Source: Icerya purchasi
Taxonomy: Eukaryota; Arthropoda; Insecta; Hemiptera; Monophlebidae
Direction of reading: 5' to 3'
Assembly (NCBI GenBank): GCA_039619475.1
Contig: CM077115.1
Span: 35,725,083 to 35,789,082 of the forward strand
Length of the DNA: 64,000 nt
Numbering within the stretch: the first letter of the stretch is position 1; each line of letters starts with the position of its first letter. The position numbers and the translations under genes were made by a program. The notes below the pieces were generated by a model that did no database searches, had not been told where the DNA came from, and saw nothing but the letters and a program-made list of their open reading frames with translations. This document shows positions 8,980 through 20,412 of this stretch, piece by piece.

Positions 8980-10619
8980 GATGATATGTTTGGTTTCCGT
9001 TCTGGCCTTGGTGCTACTGAGACTGTAATATCCTTGTTCCTTTCCGATATCTATAAATCCGTCATTCACAGGAAATTTACCATCGCCGCGTTTGTTGATG
9101 CCACTGCTGCCTTTGCCAATGTTCACCTACCTTCTTTACAAAATAAAACGCTTTCCATTAACATCCCCCTCTTCAGTTTACTACCTTAATTATCAATCTT
9201 TTCCGGAATAGAACAATTCGTCTTTCTACTCCCTTCTTCGACGATTCCAGATCAATTTTTCGAGGCCTTCCGCAAGGATCGTGCTTGAGTCCTACACTTT
9301 TAAACATTTACTTTCACAGTCTTGCTACTCTTATCATCCCTTCTAAGTCCTTATTCTTCGCTGACGATATTCTCGTCTATTCCTCCTCTAATAATCTTTC
9401 TTCTGCTAATGAGGAGCTTAATTCCTCCCTTGCTATTTTGGAATTATCGTTGTCTTCTCGTCATCTTTCTATTTCCCCTGAGAAGTCTGCCTCTGTAGTT
9501 TTTACATTTCGTCCTTTTAACCGTTCCTTAATTAACCTTTTCCTGTGTCAACTCCCTATTCCTCTAGTTAACTCTTTCTCCTACTTTGGTGTCATTCTTA
9601 ATAGTAATCTACCTTTTTGCGATCATATCAACTATCTATGTACATCGGTTCTCAAGAGATTAAATTTCCTAAAAGCGTTGTCCCCCCGGAAATGGGGTGG
9701 CGATCCGTATATTCTCCTCATACTTTATAGATCCATTATTCTTTCTAAATTAGACTATTGTTCTTTTCTTTATGCCAGTGCTTCCAAATCCCTCCTTACC
9801 AAACTTGATCGCATCCAAAACTCTTGTCTTCGCCTCTATATTGGTGCTCTGAATTCTTCTCCAACTCCTGCTCTCCTGGCCGAAACTGGCTTCCTTCCTT
9901 TATTTATTCGAATGCTTTATCTCGGTGAAAGATTTATGATTAAACGTCTTCATATTCCTCACTCGAAACTCGTGAATTCCTATCAATATATTCTGGACAA
10001 ATGGCGTTTCTCTCCTAGAAAAATTCCAATCCTTTCACACATATCCTCTCGACTTGTCCTATTCTCTCACTTTATCCTCTCCTATAACAAATCCCCTTAC
10101 TTCACTTACAACTTCGTAGAACTGTCGTTTTCTCCCAAGCTATTTTCTCTTCCCTCGAACATTAAATCTCTTCCGTTTCCTGTAATACACAACGAATTTA
10201 ACCAAACTCTACATTCACTTTTTCCAGCTCACAGCATGGTTTTTACGGATGGCTTAAAATCTGCTTCAGGTGTCGGAGCTGCTTTTATCCTTCCTGATAT
10301 CAACTATTCTGAGTCTTTTCAACTCCCTCCTTTTTCTTCTATCTTCTTAGCCGAATCCATGGCTATTTTACGTGCTATCCTTTTTATATCCTCATCATCC
10401 AATTTATCAAAATTCGTCATATGCTCTGATTCGAAAAGCGTTTTATCAGTCATCTCATCTCCATTCCCTAAACCATCGTCAGATCCTATTATTCTTTACA
10501 TTCGTTCCTTAATTTATAATTTATTAACATCCTGTTCTATCCTAATTTACCTGGTTTGGATTCCGGGCCACTACGGCATCGTTGGTAACGATCTTGCCGA
10601 TTCGTTGGCGCATGTCTAG
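8980..10619 (+). pseudogene. I-like LINE RT and RNase H, one frameshift
   Basis: RT plus RNase H for retrotransposition. The first frame (8980-9189) reads FGFRSGLGATET and FTIAAFVDATAAF, the finger and palm A block, and SLQNKTLSINIP. It then runs into a stop, while the next frame is open from about 9172 through GLPQGSCLSPTLLNIYF (about 9265-9312) to 10619. A single-base length change near 9165-9185 explains this. The active-site FFADDILVYS is at about 9354-9384. RNase H has all expected residues: FTDG (about 10240), AESMAILRA (about 10350), CSDSKSV (about 10423) and WIPGHYGIVGNDLAD (about 10558-10600). No other stop is seen over 440 codons, so the copy is fairly young. RNase H after RT points to the I group. 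Confidence 0.82.
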
Positions 10620-11197
10620 CTGCAATAAATAGCTGTTTCATAGACAGATTCCCCTCCCAATGCCTTTGCCCTCTCTCTTATCGTTTTCACCATGACTACT
10701 GATCTTTATCCGTCCCTTTTCACCAATTATAATTAACCTTGCTATACAACCCTCTCCGCCCACTTCTTCCTGGTTTAATAATTTTCCCCGCATCAGCTGT
10801 TCTGTTATTTCTTCCATAATTCGCCTCCCCGCTTTAATCACAGTCTGCTTCCTGCCTCTCTCTTTCGTTTTAATATTGTTCAGTCTTTCTTTTGTCGTCC
10901 CTTTCATCCTCCTATCTTAAATTTGATCTGTGATGTAAATCACCTTCTATTCGAATGCTCTTCTATCTCCTCGGAACGCGCAGTCCTTTATTCTAATTTG
11001 CTTGACCTCGGCCTCTCGACCGCTTACTGTGCCCACTACATTCTTGCTCTTCCTTCTCTTTCTGTTGTTCCTATATTGGCTATCTTTATTTCTTCTGTTT
11101 CTAATCGCTTCCTGATTTAACTTTCAAGTCCCTACGTTTCACTATTTGTTAGTCCTTTGTGCTGGGTAAATGTCCTGAGTTGACGCGCCCAAGTTAT
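10620..11197 (+). pseudogene. I-like LINE C-terminal zinc-knuckle region and 3' UTR
   Basis: Beyond the stop at 10617-10619 the translation, in changing frames, still matches the tail of the copy at 37318. It has LLPASLFRF, then CDVNHLLFECSSISSERA (about 10927-10980), a Cys-x-x-x-His-x4-Cys arrangement typical of the end of RNase-H-bearing LINE proteins. Frameshifts separate it from RNase H. The 3' UTR then runs into the A-tail. Confidence 0.6.
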
Positions 11198-11524
11198 AAA
11201 AAAAAAAAAAAAATCCATAATTGTACTTCCAATGAGTTTATTTATGTATATCGCAACTCCTCCACCTCTCTTGTTTACTCTTAACTTCGCAGTACAATCA
11301 CACCCTTCTGTGCTATAAATTGGCACTTCGTCTTTTTTAATATTTATTTCGCAGAAAACAATTATGTCGGAAAGCTCTTTGTTTGCTGTTATAACTGGTC
11401 GTAATTTTTTCTCAGTGACCTAATATTTATTAACTTTATGTTTACCCAGTTATTTTTAATTGTCATGTTATCCACAGAAGTAATATTTTAATTTTTTAAC
11501 TCCGTTTAATTTAAATTTATTTAG

Positions 11525-11910
11525 CGTTATATACATACATATATATATATATATATATAATAATTATTCTGAAAATAAATAACCGAATTATAATTGTTAT
11601 CTGACATAAATATTTCATTTTACTTATTCCTAAATTATATTTAATAGCCGCGGTATTCATTTTTAAGAAAGAAAATAGTGTACTATGAAGGGAATTTTCG
11701 ATGGAGATGGTAATTAATAATACATTTTGATAACAAAAGGAATAACGTACGTGAGAGAAAATTGATAAGATACAGAGTAAAGCATATATCCGTGCGTTAC
11801 TTTTATCGATTAACGGTAAAAGAATATTTAATTGTAACACACCGCAGAAAAACATCAGCAAACTAGTAAACTACTGATTATTTTATTATTATGCTATATT
11901 TCGATAACGT
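11525..11910. mobile_element. Candidate MITE between LINE ORF1 and ORF2
   Basis: A 386-bp AT-rich block between direct repeats TTTATTTAG at 11516-11524 and 11911-11919. Its ends show only a short inverted match (CGTTAT inward from both sides, one base offset). A 9-bp duplication would suit a Mutator-like element, but the TIR is too short to be sure. A TA microsatellite lies at 11530-11561. The open frame on the minus strand (11517-11861) has no recognisable domain. Confidence 0.35.
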
Positions 11911-11925
11911 TTTATTTAGTATTTT

Positions 11926-12470
11926 CTAAATCCTCTTCACTTCTAATTTGCATTTAGATTTTGATTCTTCCTGACAAAGATGAATTCCTCTTTTTATCCA
12001 GCAATATTGGTAATTCGTTTCTTTAGTTTTTTTCCTTGCTTGCCAATGTAACGTTTTGTGGATCTGTGATAGGTTTTCGTTTAAAAGCATTTGAGAAGTA
12101 CTGTCCGAGTTTGGTACTTCCTTATCCATATAATAACTATCTTTCTTCTATTTTCCATCATTTTATCCACTAGCTTCCTATTTGTTCTCACTATAATAGG
12201 TTTAGGGCGAGTCTTGTTTTTGATAGGTGGGTTGCTACAATATCTTCCTCTTTCATTGGAACATTCGAGTTTTCCGAAAATTTTTATGGTTATGTTATAA
12301 AAATTTTCATTTTCACATTCTGCAATGCCGCGAATTTCAAAATTCTCCCTACGGTTATATTGTTGTAACTCGCCAACCAGCAGGGTTAACTGTTTTATCT
12401 CTTCATCCTTCTTTTGGGTCACTGTTGTGAGAACGGCGATTTGATTTTTTAACCCATAAATTTCAGTTAA
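11926..12470 (-). pseudogene. CR1-like LINE ORF1 (coiled coil plus RRM-like)
   Basis: ORF1 proteins of this kind bind the element RNA and form the retrotransposition particle with ORF2. From the 5' end: a coiled coil (LKNQIAVLTTVTQKKDEEIK, LLVGELQQ), then YNRRENFEIRGIAEC and TRPKPIIV, as in LINE ORF1 RNA-binding domains. A frameshift near 12120 leads into LNENLSQIHKTLHWQARKK and NYQYCWIKRG, the usual end of the domain. The N-terminus is missing; the sequence changes to an RTE-like fragment at about 12480. The end lies just upstream of ORF2 on the same strand. Confidence 0.65.
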
Positions 12471-12481
12471 CAGTGTCTGGT

Positions 12482-13160
12482 TTATTTCTCTTCTGTCTTC
12501 ATATTATTTACCTCCATATTATACTTTCTTGCATTATCTAATAATTGTCGAAGGTTAAGAATATGCTGTCTTGTACCTCTGCCTTTCATGATACCGGCTT
12601 GTTCTTGCGAAATTTGACTTCCCATTAGTGCATAAAAGCGATTATAAACTAGCTTGAGAGTTACTTTGCTCGCATGCGATATCACAGCGATACTGTACGA
12701 TAATTCTCACATCCCGTATCTAACCACTTCTTAAGAATTGTTACATATGTCTCAATTGGTACCAATTTGTTGGCCACAGTCCAGTTTCCCATACGACATT
12801 ACAGAGCGCATGCATGATTCGAATTGCTCCGACCCCAACCGCTTTTAATAATTCGGCCGATATGCCATCCGGCCCCAGGGCTTTATTATTCTTAAGCTGC
12901 TTCGATGGATTTTGCTCTTCGCTAAGTAGAATTTCTGACTCCATTTCCGGCAATTCTGATAGGCCATTCAATGTTCCAGTCATCTGATTATTATCTGCGA
13001 CATCTACTCCTGCGCTATATAATTTTACACAATATTTCCTCCAACTTCAGCCATTTCATCATTATCTCTTTTCACTTCGCCGCTAAAAACCTCTATAGCA
13101 AAGTGTAAATACAAGCTGCGCTCCTAAACTATAGAGTTGGTGTACACAGCTCGGGGATTA
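12482..13160 (-). pseudogene. RTE-like LINE fragment, start of RT domain
   Basis: From 13060 down: SELPEMESEILLSEEQ, then NNKALGPDGISAELLKAVG and TGLWPTNW, the opening of the RT in RTE/Proto2-like LINEs. After a break: ISHASKVTLKLVYNRFY and QAGIMKGRGTRQHILNLRQ. The next expected motif is the CFVDYQ block, found separately at 3412-3430, so this may be the same family. The fragment stops at 12482 against the CR1-like ORF1. A 16-base A-run at 13159-13175 lies just beyond its 5' side and may belong to another insertion. Confidence 0.68.
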
Positions 13161-13175
13161 AAAAAAAAAAAAAAA

Positions 13176-14053
13176 GTGTTCTTTATCAGCTTTTACCGAG
13201 AAACAGAGACTGCTGCAACACGAATTTTTAATATTTCCTGCTGGAAGTATGGCTTATGTTCAAATTTTAAATCCTTGCTCAATTACTGTGTTTATTCTAT
13301 TGTGATAATAAATTAATTGTTGTAATATGCTCGACGGAGAGGTTGGAAGGGATAGAACGAAACAAGTATGCGGATGGAGAACACGTTCTCTTAAACGTGT
13401 AATTCTGGGAGATTACTATATGACCAACTCGAAATCGATTTATATCGAAATATTCCGTCTATGCAAACTAAAGAGAAGAGAACTACGTGTCAGTTGTTGA
13501 TTTCACGTAATTTTCGCCATTATGGCTGCATGTGATCTTTAATTGAGCGAAACTTTTTGTGAGATTGCGACAGACACAGGTTATAGAAATACCGAGAATC
13601 TTGAATCTTCGGTTGAACGTGAAGACCAGTTCTTGTTGGAGACTGAGAGATATGTTTCTTACAGAGAGAAAAAATCTTTACATAAATATATCAATTAAAA
13701 ACCCCGTCAAAAAAAAATAAACGTTAATGACATTTAAGACCAGAGAAGCAGACAGAAAAGTAGATAGTCCGTTTATATAGAATAAGGAAATGGTATCAAG
13801 AAAATGCAATGATCAAGATGGAATGAAAGCAATGCGATTTTCAGAAATGAAGCTCGGTTGACTGTAATGATTATCTCAGCGAAAGAGAAGTAAAAATGCG
13901 GGAAATAGCTTTGTAACGTATACATGGCATTGAATTACTGTATATTCGCAAGTTTTAATTACGCAATAATTTCGAAATGCATATTTAAAAAGGTATTAAT
14001 ACACGGGCAAAGCTATGTGTAAAGGCTAATATATATATAATATAAATATATAT
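13176..14053. other. AT-rich stretch with no recognised gene
   Basis: No transposon motif or long open frame on either strand. TA-rich sequence at 14020-14052 precedes the foldback-family copy. Confidence 0.5.
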
Positions 14054-14326
14054 AAACTCGGCCATTTTGGCCTCGCAAGGGGCTTAACCCCCCTTGTTTA
14101 CATTTCTTTCTCTATACTTTGTATAAAATGATCGAAATTTACAACGTAATTCTAAATCGGTCCGTATGAATATAATAACATAATCACAGAAATCCTATAA
14201 AATATAACAAACGTTGCATAAAATTGGGACTATTTTTTGGGACATTTTTTTGGGATATTTTTCATTACATAAAATTGAGACATTTTTTCTAATGGGGAGT
14301 AGCCTATGAATTACATTGTAATTAAT
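14054..14326 (-). repeat. TGTCCC foldback-family repeat, copy A
   Basis: Half-element of a family with five copies in the window. It starts AACTCGGCCATTTTGGCC, which can pair with itself as a small hairpin, then a CCCCTT-type block. Next come TACAACGTAATTCTAAATCG and repeated GGGACATTTTTT motifs, and it ends AATTACATTGTAATT. TA-rich microsatellite adjoins the GGCC end, as in every other copy. Confidence 0.75.
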
Positions 14327-14329
14327 ATA

Positions 14330-15500
14330 CCGAGTGTCCTAAACTACCCGTACACCCCTTATAAAATCTAGAACACCTAGTAAAATGAGAAAATTCGAAA
14401 TCTCATATTAGTAAATTGACTGTGCCACATCGACTGGAAATATTTTCGAGTTCCGCCCCCCATCGGAAGTGACCCATTGAAACTGGAAGTTAATTTTTTT
14501 AAAATTAAATGGGATATTTTTTACGGATTCCGACGTTACCCTGAAAAATAAGAAATTTTTGTTTGAAACATTATTTCTGAAACTCCTATTTTCAATTATA
14601 AAATATCTTCTGAAATCTCATTTTTGCAAAACATGTATGAAATGAATATTATCCAGACAGGCAACAATGTACATTTAAACATTTAAATAAACTGATTTCA
14701 TTTAATGTATCAACGGCTCGAAGAATTTCTTCAGCTGATAAATGCTGAATAGCTTGCATGATTGTGTACCAGTTCGGATTCGTTTTAAACCAATAACGAA
14801 AGTGATTCTGTTGTCCGGACGAAGGCACCTTTAAAAGTAATTAGACATCAGTAATTGGAACTTTCGTTATTGGTTTAAAACGAATCCGAACTGGTTGAGA
14901 AAGATGTATAATTAACACATCTGAAAAATCAATGTCTGGTGTTATTAAGAATGAGATCATTGGTCCTCTTTTTTTTTTTTTTTGATGGGAATATAAATAA
15001 TAATAGATATTTAGAACTGCTGCAGACAGAACTTCCAATTTTGTTGGAAAACCTTCTCTTGATGTACGTCAACGATTTTGGTTTCAACAAGACAGATGTC
15101 CAGCATACATCATGACTTGTCCGAACTTAGCTAAATAGAATGGTTCCGAGGAGGTGGATTGATAATTATGGCCCTGTTCATTATCCACCTCGCTCACCAG
15201 ACTTAATTGTTTTAGACTATTATTTGTGGGAAACCGTAAAAAGTATGGTATATACAGAGAGAGGTCTACAACAAGAGAAAATATGATATATAGAATCATG
15301 CAAGCTATTCAGCATTAATCAGCTGAAGAAATTCTTCAAGCCGTTAATTCGTTTCGAACAAGAGTTCGAGCTTACGCTGGGCAATATGGAGCTCAGTTTG
15401 AACATTTGTTATGTTAAATGAAATCAGTCGATTTAAATGTTTAAATGTACATTGTTGTTTGTCTGGATAATCTTCCATTTCATACATGTTTTGCAAAAAT
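14330..15500 (+). mobile_element. Rearranged mariner-like transposon remnant
   Basis: A TA followed by CCGAGTGTCCTAAACTACCC at 14328-14349 looks like a mariner-type terminus. From 14600 to 14767 the sequence is the reverse complement, with differences, of 15298-15498, so the 3' part of the element is present twice in opposite orientation. A perfect 35-bp inverted repeat (14768-14802 and 14861-14895) sits between. No matching right terminus is visible after 15500. Confidence 0.5.
15020..15415 (+). pseudogene. Mariner-like transposase C-terminal remnant
   Basis: Frames on the + strand read DVRQRFWFQQDRCPAYIM (around 15064-15115), the second catalytic aspartate in a WFQQD context. After breaks comes DNYGPVHYPPRSPDL, then DYYLWETVKSMVY (about 15160-15255), which holds the third catalytic position of mariner/Tc1-like transposases. 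At least two frameshifts or stops interrupt it, and the N-terminal DNA-binding half is absent. I do not assign the exact DD(x)D subgroup. Confidence 0.6.
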
Positions 15501-15904
15501 GAGATTTCTTATGGTGAACATTTTTTTAAATTTTTGTTTTATTTTATCTCACTTTTTTAAATTTGTACGTCAGTTCAACTCAGTGCCATTTCTAGAGGTT
15601 TCAGAACTTTTATTATTGTAATCGTTTGTTTTTCACTTCTTATTTATCATTTTCATCATACCATTCGCTTATCCTATAAAGGGCTCATTTACTTACGCAC
15701 TAGCAGTGCCCGCGCCTTCATCTACGTATTAATACCTGCTGAAATTTTTATTATTTTCCCTTTTTCCATATGCTGAACTCTTCGTTTCCACTAAACATTT
15801 ATTTCCTCCATTCAGGTTTTTTTTCTTTTAGAAATATTTCCGGTAGTGATTATTAAGACTTGCGTTGCAAGGTGTGCGTAAAGTTTTCTGATTTTTATTT
15901 ATAA

Positions 15905-15941
<37 letters not shown>

Positions 15942-16539
15942 TGAAACGATTTTATGTGAGTTCCTGATGTTCCCCACAACTGCCCATTGTAGACCAATCG
16001 CGATTTTGATGGTAGATGGCCCCTGTTACGTACTATAAATTAAGTCCCGCAACCTTGATTTTGCGTCGAAAGGTGTGACGTTGAAGTTCGCACTTTTCTA
16101 AACCTATCTGATCCGAGTAAGGAGGCTATTTTATTTCTCCTTGACCACCTTTAATTTCTCAGATTTCTTTGATACCTAGTTATTTCAGACTAGGTAAATC
16201 TGAAGGCAACTAGGATACAGAATGGAAGAAAACCCAAACTGGTGGGTAGCCGAGCACCATACTATTAGACTATCGCACTACCTCATCTCTCATTGATAAT
16301 GTCCTACTATGGAAGCGGTATCTATGCGTTAGCGAGAGGGGCCTCAAAAATGTGGAAGCGACCGGTATTTAATTTAGTGAGATTTATACGGATAATAATT
16401 TGTAATAATATTTCTAGCTGCTAACTCGCATATTTCCGTTTAATTTATTGTAGTTTAAAAATAGGGAATTTTTCTTATGATATAAGCGAAATTTGTGTAT
16501 TGTGTGCGTGTGTGTGTGTGCGTATGTTAAAAGAAGTAA
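15501..16539. other. Unassigned AT-rich stretch with TA microsatellite
   Basis: Contains a (TA)n run at about 15908-15937. The sequence 15960-16340 has a less AT-rich texture and may be an old repeat, but no motif can be named. Confidence 0.4.
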
Positions 16540-17010
16540 TTCAATTTTCTTATTTTAGCTACAACGTAAAGCTAGATGTCTATAGCACGTCAGTTTGTGA
16601 TCCGTGTTTCTAAATATTTAATTTCACTCGTGCTTTCTGTATTTTCATGATTAAGGAGTATGTTAAACTTTTCCCGATTGATTTTCTGCTGATAATATTT
16701 CATTTTGGAGCTGTCACAATCCGTCGATTATTATTGTGCGCGGCCATTTTTGTAGCTCATTAATATTATACCGTATACGATTTTGCATATCAGGATAAAG
16801 TGAATTGACCATCAGAACGGTGTCACCAGCGTAACAAAAAAATTTTCCCCGAAATTTTAATATCCGGTAGATCATTAATATAGATTAAAAATAAGTAATG
16901 TCCCCCCAAGTATACCGCCTTGTGGAACTTCATATTTTTGCACTAAACTGGTACTTTATTTCTTTTTGTTATATAATTTCTATCAGCAAGGTAAGGGCAT
17001 CGTTGAAAAA
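16540..17010 (-). pseudogene. LINE RT fragment, CR1/jockey type
   Basis: On the minus strand, near 16935-16800, the translation in alternating frames reads VPQGGILG, then LYINDLPDIKISGKI, then a GDTVLMV box where FADDT would be expected. NINELQKWP-like text follows at about 16750. This is palm and thumb of a non-LTR RT. Many indels; about 150 codons remain. Confidence 0.5.
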
Positions 17011-18584
17011 TCTCACACTAAAATATATTTTAATACTATAACAAGTTAGCGAACCTCTAACTTTTGTAATTATAATTATCCAGACTTAGCCAATGTTATT
17101 TAGAAACATCAGCTCAATTGAAGATTTATGCCATCCAAATCACCATTGTTAGTTAGATTAAGCTACAGGTGCGGCTCAGCGCGTTAATACACCGATAACA
17201 ACATCACTCTACAATGTTTTCCAGGCCGCAGAAAGCGGATCTTCTATAATTTAAGTTATAAATACAGCGTATTCTTCGGATAAAACATGTTCGCTCGTGT
17301 AGACAGTTATTTCATTAACTTAATCAGTAAAATCATTAAAATCTTTGCAATTGGTTCTATTCGGTGCGTCTATTGTCGCAGATTGTTTATCTGTTCAGCG
17401 TTTTATAAGCTCCTACTGAATAATAGCTATGGTTTGTGAATTTATTCTCAGTGCTTCCGGGACTCTTAAAAATGATTCATTTAAGTGTTAATAAATGTCA
17501 TCCAACTGTATGGTAGAGATTAAGGGTAAATATATTAAAATCGCTGATTGTAGAGGAACAGTGAGCAATTCTACTGGATAATAGTCATGTAAGATCGCGG
17601 CTGACTGTGCAGCAGTTAGAGAGGCTAACATCCCCACTGTCAGCGTTTATTCGTTCGGTCGATATGAGAGTCGGAAACCGCATTAAAGATAACCTGGAAT
17701 GTAATTAGCAAATCAATGATAATGGTAAGTTTCATAAAATGGTTCAACATAATACCGTAAGCTATCGATGCCCGCCGGACTGATGCGTTAATGGTTATTA
17801 CCCTGTGCAGATTACGTATGGGTCACCAGTAGCTATTAATTTTATAGACGAAAATGTACAGAAACGTTACGGCAACCGTGGGTCTCAATTAACTTCGTGG
17901 AGGATAGTATAACTTGAATAGTAAGCTTATCAAATTATTGGATATCGAAAGCTTTTCCGCCATGTTCACTTCATTATACACTTTCTTGCGGTAAGAAGGT
18001 TTCGTTGATTTTATTTTAAACCACACTATGACGCGTTATTTGATTTATATCAGGAAGTTTTGTTTGTTTTTTTTTTTCGTTTATTTTGTTGATGCTTTTT
18101 TGGCCTAATTGCAGTTTATTTTTAAGGGGTTTTTTTCTTTCTGCTTTCATTTGTTTATTACTATTTCTACCTTGTATATTAATAAACTCTGGTGAATAAT
18201 AATAGCTCTTAACAGGTCCTGCGTTAAACCCCGCTGAAAAGGAAACAAAAAAAAAATTAAAATAGACCAAAAAATTACTCTTACAAAATAAAAAAACAAA
18301 AAAAACAAAAAAACATGTAAAATTTCAGTTATTTGGAGAACTGCTAATTTTATGGACGTGATTATTTAGGTAATCAGACGAGTAGGTAAAGGACAAGGTT
18401 GTATAGTGGGAAATTGATGCTAGAATTGCCCAATACTTTCAGAAAAGTTAAGGGTATTTTACAAAAAACGTACTCTTAGTTATTTTTTAAAATTTAAAAT
18501 ACGAGTAAGCAATTACAGAAAGTTTTACTTACAATTAAACTGCTTCATTGTAAACACTGAACCGAATTCGATCGGGATGTGCCC
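17011..18584. other. Unassigned stretch, one candidate splice donor
   Basis: No domain recognised. Around 17580-17724 the sequence is less AT-rich and ends ATG followed by GTAAGT at 17725, a good splice-donor match, but there is no supporting open frame. T- and A-runs occur at about 18066-18078 and 18246-18255. Confidence 0.3.
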
Positions 18585-18831
18585 GGGCCACGTAGAAATT
18601 AGTAAACTTGTCCCTGGCCGAGGACGAACAATGCAAGTGCGGCGAGATACAGACCGCAGCGTACCTACTCGAATGAAGATTGTTTGGCGTTAGCTGCACG
18701 ATGAAGAGTGTTATAGACCCGGACGAGGATGCCTCAAAATTGGCAGAGTAGTGGTCCGAAAAGATTTAATAAAAGTTAATTTAGCCTAGTTTCATTTAAT
18801 TTAACTTAAGCTATAAAATTGGCTCGGATAC

Positions 18832-18865
<34 letters not shown>

Positions 18866-18866
18866 T
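18585..18866 (+). pseudogene. LINE C-terminal Cys-rich tail with (AAT)n end
   Basis: The + strand near 18620-18755 reads DEQCKCGEIQTAAYLLE, then DEDASKLAE followed by W and SEKI. The spacing C-x-C-G-x(3)-QTAxxLLxC-like is common at the C-terminus of R1/I-type LINE polymerases. An in-frame stop replaces the expected cysteine. The 3' end runs into an (AAT)n array at 18832-18866, a frequent LINE tail. Confidence 0.4.
18832..18866. repeat. (AAT)n microsatellite
   Basis: About 12 uninterrupted units, directly after a LINE-like 3' end. Confidence 0.9.
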
Positions 18867-19942
18867 GTGTAAACACTACCTTGAATATCATAGAAAATGC
18901 ATAAGTTGGACTGTATTTTGTAAAATGCCTGGTAATAGTCGATTATTTAATTACTTGCTTCTTCAATTATTCGATTGACTCTTGAACCAAAAACTAAAAG
19001 CGACTAAGTTAATATTTTGTATTATGCGAGCCGGAAGGTACGAAAAAATCGATAAATAAATCGAAAATAAATTAAGATTTTTAAAGCTATGCCTCTACCT
19101 TCGTCTGCAAGAGAAATAAAACATGAGCTAAACAGAGTTCAACGTTGAGAAATATTGTTTATTTTTTATGTCTGAAATACCCTCTATATTTTAAAGTTAC
19201 AATAAAACGCGCCTCATTATAATAGTATTCAGCTATGACTGCTAAGAATAATTTTGAGAACAGCCAACAACCGATTTTCACGGAGGAGGAAAACTAGAGA
19301 TTTATCGAATTAATAGCGACGGATTTATTACATTAAAAGAGGATAAAGATGAAATATAAAATGCTGTAAATGTAAATAATGTAAAGATAGAGTAGTTTAG
19401 AATAGCGCGAAAGATTTTGGCGAATAAAAATTAGGCGAACCCGCGAGAAAACAAACAAGAATGGAAAGTACAAAATTATCCGAAAAAAAAAAAAATACAA
19501 AAAAAATTTAACAGCGATAAAAATATAAATACCCCATGAATGAAATAATTATAAATAATATTATATAAAAATTTTACACGAAAAGACAATTAGGAAATTT
19601 TAGCAACGGTGCAAAACGTTTTATTTCTAATCTATTACATTAAAAAAAAAAAAAAAAAAATTAATTTTTCAATAATTTAAAAATAACAAAAAATAATTCG
19701 ATTTTCTCGGTAATTAAATAATTACAAAATAAACGTTGAACCCGAAAATTACACTTTTAATGCTTCTTTTTTTTTTCGAAAACTATATTTACTGTTTCCG
19801 CACAAGTTGAAAATACTGTTACACGATTTTTACTAATCCTATGATCGATTCGCGACCATTTCCAACACGTAGCATCGCGTGATAGTTTTGAGCTTTAATG
19901 ACACTATATATTGTATAAAGTTAAATACAACACTGTTATATA
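18867..19942. other. Very AT-rich stretch, no gene seen
   Basis: A- and T-runs (about 19483-19506, 19642-19660, 19767-19777). No transposon motif found. Confidence 0.5.
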
Positions 19943-20412
19943 CAGTGAAACTTCTGAATAACGGACAGTCGCGAGATCAAAAAATTTGTCCGGTATTAAG
20001 AAGTGTCCGCTAATGGGAAATAATAATGTATATACAGTTTACTGAAATTTATACTATTGTGTATTGTAATTTAACAAGAATAATATAAAAGATAGTACGT
20101 AATATAAAAAAATACAATACATATTTACTTAAGACATTCATGCGTTTAAAATATAAAAAAAAAAAAAGTGTTCGTATAATATAAAAATATATGTATGTAC
20201 GTACAGTACTACTACAGTACACCTACACTTATGTTTGTATTCCAGGATTAATTTATGAACAAGTTAGACAATAGAGTATAAAACACTTTTTGTTTTTAGG
20301 AACGCGAGATAATCTATAATTTTAATCACTTATGTTCAAAATACTTTTTTCTTTTTTTTTTTTGTTTTAACACATACTGTAAATCCTAGCGTATCGAACA
20401 TATTTCAGTTTT

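Larger units (their letters stand above)
8978..11212 (+). mobile_element. 5'-truncated I-like LINE with RNase H
   Basis: A 2.2-kb insert on the + strand within the endonuclease of the minus-strand LINE. The 7-bp direct repeat ATCCATA lies at 8971-8977 and 11213-11219, and an A-run (11198-11213) precedes the right copy. It starts in the middle of the RT and contains RT, connection, RNase H and a Zn-knuckle-like C-terminus, so most of the 5' part was lost at insertion. A second copy of the family's 3' end lies at 37318-37752. Confidence 0.85.
5940..11478 (-). pseudogene. CR1-like LINE ORF2 (endonuclease-RT), in pieces
   Basis: It would encode the endonuclease that nicks the target and the RT that copies the RNA there. 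From the 5' end: an endonuclease start NWVNIKLINIRSLRKN (about 11470-11425), then IIVFCEINIKKDEVPIYS and GGGVAIYINKL (about 11365-11235). After the insert come KEWVGCEAIDL, IYRPPNSN and ICGDTNINLL (8975-8780). The linker EWKSNVYNNEYRKQYKQV (about 8350-8250) resumes beyond the 343-bp insert with FYKIQLEEAQ (about 7850). RT motifs are YRPISKLNVITK, YQYGFQKNKST, KKAFDTIRHDVLLKEL (7348-7085), YGVPQ (about 6985) and FAYTDDVAII (about 6880). The thumb GLYINLDKSKVM (about 6735) continues across the MITE to KYLGVFVDNMFRWNEHID (about 6180-6125). Several stops and frameshifts exist, and the RT box reads YTDD. Confidence 0.72.
5770..12475 (-). mobile_element. CR1-like LINE broken by nested insertions
   Basis: Read on the minus strand, this is one non-LTR retrotransposon: ORF1 (about 12470-11926), ORF2 start near 11478, endonuclease, linker, RT and C-terminus down to about 5940. 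Removing the inserted blocks 11525-11910, 8978-11212, 7875-8217 and 6226-6633 brings LINE protein motifs back next to each other, and each block has matching direct repeats at its edges. That leaves about 3.3 kb of original LINE. It is cut at the 5' side inside ORF1, where an RTE-like fragment begins at 12482, and at the 3' side by the region next to the Tigger element. Clade is inferred from the RT and from the coiled-coil/RRM-like ORF1; CR1, L2 or Daphne are all possible. Confidence 0.75.
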
